From assembly GCA_021295695.1 (NCBI GenBank), contig JAGWBW010000023.1:4626-46276 (forward strand): a stretch of DNA of 41,651 nucleotides, written 5' to 3'. The notes below the pieces were generated by a model. That model was not told the origin of the DNA, did no database searches, and saw only the letters and a program-made list of their open reading frames with translations. A program made the translations under genes and the position numbers. The DNA is from Candidatus Latescibacterota bacterium. GTDB taxonomy: Bacteria; Latescibacterota; UBA2968. This document shows, in pieces, positions 24,627 through 33,454 of the stretch (the stretch's first letter is position 1; every line of letters begins with the position of its first letter).

Positions 24627-27251
24627 ATGGCGACACAACTGACACCGGCGATGGAGCAATACGCGCGTTTTAAGGAGCAGCATCCGGATGCGATCTTGCT
24701 ATTTCGGATGGGCGATTTTTACGAGACGTTTTACGATGATGCCGTTGTTGCATCTCAGCTTTTGGGCTTGACATTGACATCGCGCAATAATGGGCGTGCC
24801 GATCGCATTCCGCTGGCAGGTGTTCCGTATCACGCGCTGGATACCTATCTCGCAAGACTCATCAAAGCCGGTAAAAAGGTGGCGATTTGCGAGCAGATGG
24901 AGCCGCCGCAAAAGGGCAAAAAAGTGGTGCGCCGCGAGGTGGTGCAGGTTGTATCGCCGGGAACGGTAATGTCCGATGATTTGCTCGATCAAAAGCACAA
25001 TAATTACCTTGTAGGTATTTTTGTTTCTGATGATCAATTGGGCCTGGCAACAGCGGATTTGTCAACGGGAATGTTCAGGACGTCGGAACGCGCGGTCGAT
25101 GATTTGTGGGAGATATTAGAGCGTGTGGCTCCCGCAGAGGTGCTGGCGCCCGAGTCGTGGGTCAAAGACAATGAAGCCGAGTTTGAAGCGCGGATGCCGG
25201 GTGCATTGCTCACGCATATAGAAGATTGGCATTTTGGACAGCATTATGCGTACGATGCACTGAAGGAACATTTTAAGGTGGCGTCTCTCAAGGGCTTTGG
25301 ATGCGATGATCTCACCGTTGGGATATGCGCCGCGGGCGGGGTGCTGTGTTATTTGCGCGAAAATCAGAAGGGAGCCGTATCCCATATTACGCGATTGGCG
25401 CGCGAACACACCGAGTCGGTCATGGAACTGGATCTGGTGACGCAGCGCAATCTGGAACTGGTTACAACTATTCAAGAGGGGCGGCGAGAGGGCACGCTAT
25501 TTGGGGTTTTAGATCAGACGTGTACGCCGCAGGGCGCGCGAACACTTCGTACATGGTTATCACAGCCGCTTGTGGATGTCCGTCGCATTGAAGCGCGCTT
25601 AGATGCCGTGCAAGCATTTGTCGAATCTGCGGCACATCGGGACGAGGCGCGAGAGGCGCTGCGTCGCGTTGGAGACCTGGAGCGGTTGATGTCCCGAATT
25701 TGTTGCAATCGGGCAAGTCCGCGCGAGCTTGTGGCTCTTCGGCGGTCTTTGGAGGCGGTTGTTCCACTGCGAGAAACCCTGAGTGAATTTCGCGCAGATT
25801 TGCTGGTGCGGGCGCGCGATCAGGGCATGCCGGATCTGACAGAGTTGATTGATTTGGTCGCTCACACGCTTGAAGACGATCCTCCCGCGCAGATTAGCGA
25901 TGGCGGATATATCAGAACGGGCTATCACAAAGAACTGGACGAATTGCGGGAGATCGCATCGGGCGGGCGCAATTGGGTTGCCAACTTGCAGGCAGATGAA
26001 CGCGAGAAAACGGGTATCGCGTCGTTGAAGGTGGGGTATAATAAGGCATTTGGATACTATATTGAGGTCACCAAGGCCAATCAGGATAAGGTGCCCGCGT
26101 ATTTTGTGCGCAAGCAAACGCTGGTCAATGCCGAGCGATATATCACGCCGGAGTTGAAGGATTGGGAGGCGAAAATTTTGGGCGCTGATGAGCGGGCAAA
26201 AGATCTCGAGCGCGATTTGTTTGCCGCGTTGCGCGAAGAGGTGGCCGGTTGGGTGGAGCCCGTGCAGCGCACGGCGCTATCCGTGGCAACAGTAGATGTG
26301 TTGAGTACTCTGGCCGAGGTGGCATCGTCCAATGATTATGTGCGTCCCCAGGTGGATGATAGCGTACGTATTGATGTGAAAGAAGGCCGACATCCCGCGG
26401 TTGAGCAGTTGCTTCCGGGCGGCAATTTTGTGCCCAATGATCTGACGATTGATGGCGAGACCGATCAGATTTTGCTGATTACTGGCCCAAATATGTCGGG
26501 GAAATCGACTATTTTGCGCCAGACCGGGTTGATTGTGCTTTTGGCGCAGGTCGGCAGTTTTGTGCCGGCGCGCGAGGCGCGTATTGGGATGGTGGATCGC
26601 ATTTTCACACGGGTGGGTGCATCCGATAATCTGGCTCGGGGCGAGAGTACGTTTTTGGTGGAGATGAATGAGGCGGCGAATATTTTGAACAATGCGACGC
26701 CGAAGAGTCTGGTGCTTTTGGACGAGATCGGGCGCGGGACGAGTACGTTTGATGGGCTGAGCATTGCGTGGGCAATGACGGAGTATTTGCACAATGCCGA
26801 ACAGATTCAGCCGCGGACGTTGTTTGCGACGCATTATCACGAGTTGACAGAATTAGAGGATTTGCTGCCGCGGGTGGTGAATTACAGCGTTGCCGTGCGC
26901 GAGACGGGCGATACCATCGCGTTTTTACACAAGTTGGTGCCGGGTGGATGCGACCATAGCTACGGTATTGAGGTGGCGCGCCTGGCCGGGATGCCAGCAG
27001 AGATGATTGCGCGGGCAAAGGAGATTTTGAACCGGCTGGAGCAAAACGATCTGTCGGTGGGATCAAAACCCCAAACTGACCGCGTGAAGGAGAATGGGCA
27101 GATGCCTCTGTTTGCGCCAGTAGCAGAAGTGAAGGTTGAGCGGGAAGATCACCCGATGCTTTCTGAGTTGCGCGATTTAGATGTCGCCCGTCTCACACCA
27201 GTTGAGGCGCTGGTAAAATTAGATGCGTGGAAGCGGGTGTTGGAAGAATGA
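24627..27251 (+). CDS. mutS: DNA mismatch repair protein MutS
   Basis: Recognises base mismatches and starts repair. 874 residues, full length: mismatch-binding domain with Phe-x-Glu in GDFYETFYDDA (Phe31, Glu33), connector, lever and clamp regions (YNKAFGYYIEVTKAN), and a C-terminal ATPase with Walker A GPNMSGKST (about 619-627) and Walker B VLLDEIGRGTSTFDG, then LFATHYHELTELE. No mutL in the window. Confidence 0.97.
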   Translation: MATQLTPAMEQYARFKEQHPDAILLFRMGDFYETFYDDAVVASQLLGLTLTSRNNGRADRIPLAGVPYHALDTYLARLIKAGKKVAICEQMEPPQKGKKVVRREVVQVVSPGTVMSDDLLDQKHNNYLVGIFVSDDQLGLATADLSTGMFRTSERAVDDLWEILERVAPAEVLAPESWVKDNEAEFEARMPGALLTHIEDWHFGQHYAYDALKEHFKVASLKGFGCDDLTVGICAAGGVLCYLRENQKGAVSHITRLAREHTESVMELDLVTQRNLELVTTIQEGRREGTLFGVLDQTCTPQGARTLRTWLSQPLVDVRRIEARLDAVQAFVESAAHRDEAREALRRVGDLERLMSRICCNRASPRELVALRRSLEAVVPLRETLSEFRADLLVRARDQGMPDLTELIDLVAHTLEDDPPAQISDGGYIRTGYHKELDELREIASGGRNWVANLQADEREKTGIASLKVGYNKAFGYYIEVTKANQDKVPAYFVRKQTLVNAERYITPELKDWEAKILGADERAKDLERDLFAALREEVAGWVEPVQRTALSVATVDVLSTLAEVASSNDYVRPQVDDSVRIDVKEGRHPAVEQLLPGGNFVPNDLTIDGETDQILLITGPNMSGKSTILRQTGLIVLLAQVGSFVPAREARIGMVDRIFTRVGASDNLARGESTFLVEMNEAANILNNATPKSLVLLDEIGRGTSTFDGLSIAWAMTEYLHNAEQIQPRTLFATHYHELTELEDLLPRVVNYSVAVRETGDTIAFLHKLVPGGCDHSYGIEVARLAGMPAEMIARAKEILNRLEQNDLSVGSKPQTDRVKENGQMPLFAPVAEVKVEREDHPMLSELRDLDVARLTPVEALVKLDAWKRVLEE

Positions 27252-27267
27252 TTTGGAGATATATAAA

Positions 27268-27622
27268 ATGGCAACTGTTGATTTGAGGACGGAAGCAAAA
27301 CAGATTCTCGATAAGCTCTCCGATGAAAGTTTGGGGGTTGTAGTCAGTTTGCTGAGTTCTCTCAAAGATCGAGAGTGTCCCAGACGGACTGACTTGTTGT
27401 CAATATATCCGTGGGTACGTTACCTATCCGATGCGGAATGCGACGAATTTTTCGAGGAACTCTTAGATACGGCAAAGGACAATCGCCTGGCGGGAGACCG
27501 CGGAAATTCTCGCCGACCCTGACACGATGGCCGACATTGCCGAATCGGAAAAACAACTCGCAAATGGTGAGGGGGTTTCTTGGGACCAGGTGAAGGAACG
27601 TCTCAATATCAGATCGTTATAA
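27268..27622 (+). pseudogene. Antitoxin gene with a 1-base insertion
   Basis: ATG 27268 (GGAG upstream) gives MATVDLRTEAKQILDKLSDE and on. At about 27492-27494 an extra G in the run GCGGGAG shifts the frame. Without it, the protein would continue NRLAETAEILADPDTMADIA and end at TAA 27620 (117 residues), a layout seen in RelB-like or Phd-like antitoxins of relE/parE pairs. As it stands the frame ends at 27522. The gene starts 16 bp after mutS and overlaps a RelE/ParE-like remnant. Whether the inserted base is real or a sequence error is open. Confidence 0.6.
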
Positions 27623-27724
27623 CACCAAGGGCTGCGCGAAATCTCGGGCATCATCGAGAAATTTATTAAAAAACTCGTAAAATCTCGCGTTGACATAGGA
27701 ATTGTGGTTCTTGGAACAGCGTAA
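27580..27724 (+). pseudogene. RelE/ParE-like toxin remnant
   Basis: One frame reads YQIVITPRAARNL (27607-27645), a typical RelE/ParE beta-alpha start, then ends at TAA 27667. A second frame continues plausibly from about 27647 with IIEKFIKKLVKSR and stops at 27722. The two look like one toxin split by a frameshift and then cut short, since the C-terminal half of a normal 90-residue toxin is missing. It overlaps the antitoxin 3' end, as such pairs do. Confidence 0.5.
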
Positions 27725-27739
27725 AAATAGAGGGAAATT

Positions 27740-28627
27740 ATGGAAGAGATAGCTCTGCCAAAGTTGCGTGTTAGTAGAAAAGAGGCAAAAGATAAAATAC
27801 AAGCGCAAATTGAGAAGGGGGAATTACTCCGTGATCGGCAGATATGTTCAGAAGACGAATTGGACAAAAGCGGTATAGAAGCCAACAATTGGTCAAAGAT
27901 ACAACAGGGACCTTTTGATAAAGCTATTTGATAACTTATCGATGAAAAATGAATACAAAGATTTCCATTACTATAGATTGGATCTTCAGGATATGGAGGA
28001 CAGGCTTAACGCCGGGGTTCCCCCCGACTGGGAATATAGAGTAGATGAAGAATACCAAGGAAATATGGCTGATAGCATCAATAGCCTAAAAGGAATCTGT
28101 GACCGACTTGAATTAACAGTACTCCTCATACCTTGAACAATAAAGGATTTTCAGACAATCCCACTCGCACCTTTGGCGACTATGTCTTCATCGTGCATGG
28201 ACATGACGAGGCCGCCAAACATGCCATCGCCAGGTTCGTGGAGAAGTTTAACTTAAAGGCTACCATACTCGATGAGCCTGCAAGTAAAGGCCAAACGATC
28301 ATTGACAAGTTTGAAGAACATGCGGACAGGGCGGGTTTTGCAATCGTCTTGCTGACGCCTGACGATGTTGGCGCGCCAAAAGATAAGCAAGGCAAACTCA
28401 AAGACAGGGCGCGTCAGAACGTTATATTGGAACTCGGCTATTTTTTGTGTGGATTAGGGCGTGAGCGTGTATGTGTTCTTTACAAAAAAGGAGTTGAATT
28501 ACCTTCAGATATTCAGGGTATAGTCTATGTACCCATGAATAATCCCAATGAATGGCAACTGAAATTAGCTACAGAGATGAAGCAGGCAGGATTACCGATT
28601 GATCTGAACAAACTTGTAGAGGAATGA
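27740..28627 (+). pseudogene. TIR-like nucleotide-hydrolase-type effector (Cap12/PycTIR family), frame-broken
   Basis: The last part (28133-28627) is a clear TIR-like domain of the PF10137 group: FIVHGHDEAAKHAIARFVEK, KGQTIIDKFEEHADRAGFAI, LLTPDDVGAPKD and ARQNVILELGYFLCGLG. Known members act as NAD-degrading effectors in CBASS (STING-linked) and Pycsar defence. The N-terminal part is split: 27740-27931 and 28133-28627 are in one frame, but the middle (27915-28136) is in another. Frame shifts near 27920 and 28134 cancel, so the ancestral gene was about 295 residues. The TTG at 28133 has no ribosome site. No cyclase or sensor gene is next to it. Confidence 0.65.
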
Positions 28628-28634
28628 AAAAAAG

Positions 28635-28656
28635 GCCGATTTATATCGGCTTTTTT
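28635..28656. terminator. Bidirectional terminator
   Basis: GCCGAT-TTAT-ATCGGC is flanked by runs of A on the left and T on the right, so it can end transcription from both sides: the TIR-like gene (plus) and the dioxygenase remnant (minus). Confidence 0.75.
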
Positions 28657-28670
28657 CTTTTTCCGACTGG

Positions 28671-28866
28671 CTATTCACTGCTGCCCCCATGTTCTTCGAG
28701 CCAAGTTTTGAGGGGTACGTCTTCGGGCGTGGGGAGGTGTAGCCACGACCGCCAGAGTAGCTGACGCCGAGGAGTTGTTCTTGGATGGGCGTGCAGTAGT
28801 CGAGGTAGTGTTCTACCTGCATGTCGTCGCGGGGACGAAGCCAGCGGTAGGAATAGCCGTATCATG
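28671..28866 (-). pseudogene. 3' fragment of a phytanoyl-CoA dioxygenase gene
   Basis: About 195 bp that matches the 3' end of the intact gene at 31896-32090 at roughly 90 percent by eye. It reads SYRWLRPRDDMQVEHYLDYC and GVSYSGGRGYTSP, loses one base (GTGGGG where the intact copy has GTGGGAG), then ends WLEEHGGSSE. The 5' four-fifths, including all iron ligands, are missing. It derives from a second, diverged copy of the gene. Confidence 0.85.
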
Positions 28867-28876
28867 TACGCCAGGC

Positions 28877-29470
28877 TTATGGTATTGTCAACGTGATGTC
28901 ATAGTCGTTTAGAGCGTCCCAAAAATCGGCGTGTTGAGTCAATGGACTGACTGCCAGCGTATCCAATTTATCGAACGCCCGATCAAAAATGGCGCAGCAC
29001 CAATGCCCCGTAAATCGTGAGTGATACAGAAATCCATCGGCGTCTGGAAGATAGGCATGGACATCCGCGGATAATGAACGGCCTTCGAGGTGGTTCGAGT
29101 CGTGGACAACATCTGGGGAAACGCTAACCCGGATCGGCCCATCCCCCCGGAGATCCACAAGATTCAAGTTCTGCTGAGATTGGAACGACACAACCAGCCT
29201 ATAAGTAATGCCTGATCGTGGGATTACGCGACGCTGACGGCGTGTCAAGCGGTTCCGCACCACAACCTCCCATAAGCAGCACGGCACAGTTTCAGCTCCG
29301 TACAGCACGGCATAGTTCCCGGCCGGATCGCTGAATCGGCTCGGCGCAGGAATGGCATTAAGTGGTGCGGCGGCGTGGCGTTGGTTAATGACACGGAACA
29401 TCCACGCAATCCGGAACGTGCGAATCTGTGCTTCAATACGCCCTATGAGGTTGACATAGCTGGCCATCAT
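28877..29470 (-). CDS. RES-domain toxin (NAD+ phosphorylase/glycohydrolase type)
   Basis: 197-residue RES protein. Known RES toxins degrade NAD+ and stop growth until the antitoxin binds them. The name-giving residues are visible: Arg in APSRFSDPAGNYAVLYG (about 45), Glu in CLWEVVVRN (68) and Ser in FLYHSRFTGHW (151). The ATG overlaps the antitoxin stop by four bases (ATGA), the usual coupling. The gene appears intact. Confidence 0.88.
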   Translation of the reverse strand: MMASYVNLIGRIEAQIRTFRIAWMFRVINQRHAAAPLNAIPAPSRFSDPAGNYAVLYGAETVPCCLWEVVVRNRLTRRQRRVIPRSGITYRLVVSFQSQQNLNLVDLRGDGPIRVSVSPDVVHDSNHLEGRSLSADVHAYLPDADGFLYHSRFTGHWCCAIFDRAFDKLDTLAVSPLTQHADFWDALNDYDITLTIP

Positions 29471-29910
29471 CCAAAGTCACCCTGGAGGTATCCTTTGGCG
29501 GCAGCCTTAACACGAGCGACTTCTCCTTTGTGAAGAAGGGCAAGTGGTTCCGCTCCATCAAGCGCGTCGTTTGGTGTTGTAAGCCAATACCACATTTCAT
29601 AGGCGTCATCGAATAGCTGGCTGATACGATCAAGCTTTTTGATAGGTTGTCCGTGTTTGTCGAATTGTCCAGCGGGAAAGACATAATCGTGCTTGGCATT
29701 TTCCCATCCGACTATATGCCCTTTCTTCAGCCAGTCGTGAACAATCCGGTCGTGATTGAAGCCAGAGAGGGTGGCAAGTTGCGTGGAAGTTAGCAGGTCT
29801 TCCAGTTCTTCCATCTCTTGGGTATTTGCCTCGATCAATTCGTTCGCCTGTTGCTCGTCAATTAGACATGGTTTGGCACCCTCAATGGTTTCTATATTTT
29901 GCGTATTCAT
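29467..29910 (-). CDS. Xre/MbcA/ParS-type antitoxin of the RES toxin
   Basis: 147 residues. The C-terminal toxin-binding domain (PF09722 type) reads QLFDDAYEMWYWLTTPNDAL and GAEPLALLHKGEVARVKAAA. The middle resembles a helix-turn-helix (TSTQLATLSGFNHDRIVHDW). The open frame extends to 29991, but ATG 29910 is chosen: GGAGA lies eight bases before it, and the region upstream is a promoter. The last residues (YLQGDFG) probably reach into the toxin active site as in known pairs; this is inferred. It is the first gene of a two-gene operon and is likely self-repressing. Confidence 0.85.
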   Translation of the reverse strand: MNTQNIETIEGAKPCLIDEQQANELIEANTQEMEELEDLLTSTQLATLSGFNHDRIVHDWLKKGHIVGWENAKHDYVFPAGQFDKHGQPIKKLDRISQLFDDAYEMWYWLTTPNDALDGAEPLALLHKGEVARVKAAAKGYLQGDFG

Positions 29911-30219
29911 TTTCGATTCTCCGGTCATTGAGTGCTTATTCCACAATTTCTCGGTACATGGAAAATATAGCCGCTTTTGGATGTCTGTCAACGCTTGACA
30001 CGGAGCATGGGCTGATTCCCTTTTTATCTTTGGATGACGACAATGGCGACACCATACGCGCTGAGATGCACAGCACAGGCAGGTAATAGCTATGGCAGGT
30101 TATCAGCGGCCTTCTGCTTTTCACGACAAATCCCCATCCGCGAGCGAGATACAGCAGATAGGGGAAAAAAGTAGATGCATCTGATTGGGAAAGTGAGACT
30201 TTTCATCGGTTTTTACTTC
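29911..30219. other. Intergenic region upstream of the toxin-antitoxin operon
   Basis: About 309 bp between the 3' end of the AAA-ATPase pseudogene and the antitoxin gene. Apart from the promoter at 29964-29991, I see nothing that supports a gene or RNA. Confidence 0.5.
29964..29991 (-). promoter_or_regulatory. Promoter of the RES/Xre toxin-antitoxin operon
   Basis: On the minus strand TTGACA (29991-29986) is followed after 16 bp by TATATT (29969-29964), near consensus. Transcription would begin near 29957, leaving a leader of about 47 nt before ATG 29910. Confidence 0.75.
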
Positions 30220-31709
30220 TCATGCAAGAGCTGTTTCGAACCCTATCAGATTGCGGGTCTCGCGGCTGAATTCTACCCCGATTAGATGAATCGGCTCGCA
30301 TAGGTCGCGGTATTTGTCCGCATATCCCTTTGCCTGCAATTGCGCCATCGCCGCACCTTCGGATGCCAATTCCACAACCTTGAACTCGAACAGATACACA
30401 TTGTCGTTGAAACGAACCGCCATGTCCAGACGGCCAATCCCACCGATGCAAAGTAGGAGTAGAAGACGCTGGCGTAGTAGCCTTCGTAGTTCGCTATGTC
30501 ATTGTTTGTGTGCCACTGATAGGGGATGCTGGCAAAGAACGCCTTGAACAGGCTTTCCAGACTCGCGAAGTCATTGACCAGCAACAGGTCGTATAGGCGC
30601 GCACTGTGCTCTGCCTGCTGCGCGGGGCTTCCTGTCAAATGGTTGAGCAAGCTTTCGTTCAGGCTCTGGCGCACTTCCTGGTTTGGGTAACTCAGACGGT
30701 AGTAGGTTCTGCTACCTCGCGGTTCGGTTTGAATAATCGTGAGATAGCCGGTCTGGAACAGCAGGGCTTCGGTGGCGATGTGGTCAACGTCGAATGTAGA
30801 TAACAGTTCGTCACTGCCCAATATGTTATCCAGATCCAGCGTACCGACCCCGCGCGATAGCAGCGTCTCGATTAAGAATGTCGGGGTGCCGGTCTCGAAC
30901 CAGTAGGCGCCGAAGCGTCGGCTGTCGAAGAGCAAGAGGATATCGAATGGGTTATAGACCTCCTCTCCCAGCCAACTATAGCCGTTGTACCAGCGGCGTA
31001 TCTCGTCCCTGTCCAGACCGGGAAGTTCCGGTGCGAACACCGTATCCAGGTCAGCATCGGTGTAGCCACATATAGATGAGTAACGCGCATCCAGCGTGAT
31101 ATCCTTGAGATTGTTGAGACCAGAGAACAGGCTGACCTTAGAAAACTTACTGACGCCAGTGAGGATCGTGAACTTGATGTACCGCGCAGAAAATCACGGT
31201 TGGCGCGTGCGACCTCTGGCACCTCAAGAGCGTCCAGAATCGGCTTGTCGTATTCATCAACGAGAACAGCCACGCGCTGTCCCGCCTGGCTGTGTAACAT
31301 CTGGATGATGTGGCGAAAGCGTGCTGAAGCAGTATCGTAGTGGCTTTCTACGCCTGTTTCTTTTTCTACAGCGTCCAGTTGTGCCATAATCTTTGTGCAA
31401 GGTCTCCGGCTCTTTGAAATTGCCGCTGCCAAAGTCGAGGCGCAAGACGGGATAGCGAACGGACCAGTCCCAGTGGTCGTGGATGTACAGCCCTTTAAAC
31501 AGTGGTTCATTGCCCTCAAACAGTTCCTTCAATGTATCCAGAAACAGGCTTTTGCCAAACCGACGTGGACGCGATAAAAAGTAGTGCGTGCCTTCGTCCA
31601 TCAGTCGCTGAATGAGGGCTGTTTTATCGACATAGTAGCAGTTTTCCTCCCGAATTTTGCGGAAGGTCTGAATACCGATAGGCAACTTCCGTCTGTCTGA
31701 TATGCCCAT
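30220..31709 (-). pseudogene. AAA-ATPase / PD-(D/E)XK nuclease-family gene, broken by several frameshifts and deletions
   Basis: Member of the PF09820 AAA-ATPase-like plus PF08011 nuclease group, usually 500-560 residues. The start is intact: MGISDRRKLPIGIQTFRKIR, Walker-A-like RPRRFGKSLFLDTL. The frame then shifts near 31395, resumes with VLVDEYDKPILDAL, loses about 35 bp near 31190, resumes with ILTGVSKFSK and runs cleanly to FYSYFASVG. It breaks again near 30440 and ends with the nuclease core VYLFEFKVVE and FETALA. Family function is unproven (putative nuclease, often in large strain-variable sets). A second remnant lies at 2622-2995. Confidence 0.85.
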
Positions 31710-31895
31710 CTCTCATCTCCAGATTGCGATGTCCGTGCGGTCGTCCTGCTCGATACAGTATTATACCGATTTCGCTATCTATTTGGAAGTCAAAACTTTT
31801 CGTTTTTCTGTGCCTACATCTACCAAGCGGATCCGGATATGTGCGCTGAGGGCAATGAGGTTGTTATTATTGCACGCCATTAAAATTTTTAGTGA

Positions 31896-32741
31896 CTATT
31901 CACTGCTGATCCCGTGTTCTTCGAGCCAGGCTTTGAGAGGCGCATCTTTGGGCGTGGGAGAGGTGTAGCCACGACCGCCGGAGTAGCTGACGCCGAGGAG
32001 TTGTTTTTGGATGGGCGTGCAGCTGTCGAGGTAGTGTTCGACTTGCATGTCGTCGCGGGGACGAAGCCAGCGATAGGAGTAGCCGTAGAAGAGTACGCGG
32101 CGGGGTTCTTTCCAATAATTGGTACTGGCCGAGTGCCATATTCGGCGGTCAAAAAACACGGCTGATCCAGGTGGCACGAGCACCGGGATAGCGTCTTTGT
32201 GCGGTGCGTTGCGATTATCTCCTGGAAATGTGTTTTGCGTTTGGCTCTTGGGAAGGACGTAGAAATTGCCGCGGCCTTGTTCAGTTGTATCAGTGAGAAA
32301 AAAGCCGATTTTGAGGGAGATCATGGGACGCGGATTCATGTCAAAATCCTGATTGATGCGGCCACTGTCCTGGTGGAAGCCGAGGCCAGGTCCGTCTTTT
32401 TCGAATGTTTTGTGCGGTTCTGCAGGGGGTGTCACGGTCATGTGGGTGTGGTAGAGCTGGATGTGCCAGCCCAGGATGCCCCACACTTTGGGAAATGTCT
32501 TGTACCAGTCGAGCAAGGGCAAGAAGTGGTCGTCCTTGCCAATGAAGTCGTAGTGGTTGATGCGCGCTGTGGCGCTTTTGCCCATCCGAGCGCGTTCTTC
32601 TTTATCCACGCGATCTACCGCGGCGACAAGATCGCTGACCATGTCGGTTGGCAGGGCATCTGGAACGATGAAATAGCCATCTCGTTTGAATTTGCGCGCT
32701 TCTTCTTCTGTCAGGCAATAATCGAGACATTTGGGGTCCAT
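31896..32741 (-). CDS. Phytanoyl-CoA dioxygenase-family protein
   Basis: Fe(II)/2-oxoglutarate-dependent oxygenase, 281 residues, complete. The iron ligands are His123 and Asp125 (GLGFHQDSGRIN) and the distal His203 (RIWHSAS). Arg215 in EPRRVLFYGY is the likely 2-oxoglutarate anchor. The family hydroxylates many small molecules; the substrate is not predictable here. Ends with WLEEHGISSE. It lies 22 bp after the acetyltransferase gene on the same strand, so the two may be co-transcribed. A diverged 3' fragment of a second copy lies at 28671. Confidence 0.88.
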   Translation of the reverse strand: MDPKCLDYCLTEEEARKFKRDGYFIVPDALPTDMVSDLVAAVDRVDKEERARMGKSATARINHYDFIGKDDHFLPLLDWYKTFPKVWGILGWHIQLYHTHMTVTPPAEPHKTFEKDGPGLGFHQDSGRINQDFDMNPRPMISLKIGFFLTDTTEQGRGNFYVLPKSQTQNTFPGDNRNAPHKDAIPVLVPPGSAVFFDRRIWHSASTNYWKEPRRVLFYGYSYRWLRPRDDMQVEHYLDSCTPIQKQLLGVSYSGGRGYTSPTPKDAPLKAWLEEHGISSE

Positions 32742-32763
32742 TATTTGGCTCCTTTTGGTGATC

Positions 32764-33225
32764 TCACGTCTTTGTTTTACAGCGTCGCGTCATTACATAC
32801 CGATCTTCTGCGGCGCGATAATAACCCCGCACAAAGTTTCTCTCGCTAAATCCCCATTTTTCATATAGGGAAATAGCACCTTCATTTTCGGGATCTACGG
32901 TCAAAAAACAATCCACACCGATTTGATCGCAGGCTGCCAAAATTGCGTCGAACAAAGCTGAACCTATGCCTTTGCCGCGAAAGGTATGATCCACAAATAC
33001 TTTGTGCAAACAATATAGCCTATCTGTCGCCGTGGGAAATGCCAGCACAGCACCGATCAGTTTTTCGCGTTCCCATGCGCAAAATATCAGTGCGTGCTCT
33101 GTCCACAATCGCCAGACGTGTTCTCCATCGGGTATATACTCAGAATTTCGGTTTTGTGCCCAGGCTTCGCGATCCAATTTTGCGATTTCCAAAAAATCGC
33201 GCGTTTTAGCACGTTGGATGTGCAT
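32764..33225 (-). CDS. GNAT-family N-acetyltransferase
   Basis: 153 residues, single GNAT domain. The acetyl-CoA loop is VFVDHTFRGKGIGSALFDAI (V-x-x-x-x-R-G-x-G-I/V-G), and the C-terminal part has SLYEKWGFSERNF. Transfers an acetyl group to an amine; the acceptor is unknown. AAGGATA lies before the ATG. It is the first gene before the dioxygenase and divergent from the isomerase at 33455. Confidence 0.85.
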   Translation of the reverse strand: MHIQRAKTRDFLEIAKLDREAWAQNRNSEYIPDGEHVWRLWTEHALIFCAWEREKLIGAVLAFPTATDRLYCLHKVFVDHTFRGKGIGSALFDAILAACDQIGVDCFLTVDPENEGAISLYEKWGFSERNFVRGYYRAAEDRYVMTRRCKTKT

Positions 33226-33310
33226 TTCAAATATCCTTGTGAATAGCGGTTTGTACCTGTGTAGATATGGCGAAATGTTTGATGTGCGTCAAGTTATTTT
33301 GTATGTCTTA

Positions 33311-33322
33311 TGAGATATCTCA
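33311..33322. promoter_or_regulatory. Palindrome TGAGATATCTCA, possible operator
   Basis: A perfect 12-bp palindrome lies between the divergent acetyltransferase and isomerase genes, seven bases upstream of the -35 box at 33329. The position suits a repressor or activator site; no regulator is identified. Confidence 0.4.
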
Positions 33323-33328
33323 AAGGCA

Positions 33329-33356
33329 TTGACATTATTACAGCAAGTCCTATCTT
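33329..33356 (+). promoter_or_regulatory. Promoter of the isomerase-methyltransferase pair
   Basis: TTGACA (33329-33334), 16-bp spacer and TATCTT (33351-33356). The ATG at 33455 follows about 100 nt later, with GGGAGA upstream. Confidence 0.55.
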
Positions 33357-33454
33357 CTGAAGCGGTCGGCAACTGCAAGTTCATCCACTTTCAGCTTTTG
33401 GCCCTTTGTTTTGCTGACTGATCGCGGCTGGGAGCTACTAATCGGGAGATAAAA

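Noticed and set aside
30211-30250. tRNA-like GGTTCGAA segment
   Set aside because: It is the end of the AAA-ATPase gene (FETALA), without the arms of a tRNA. I found no tRNA in the window.
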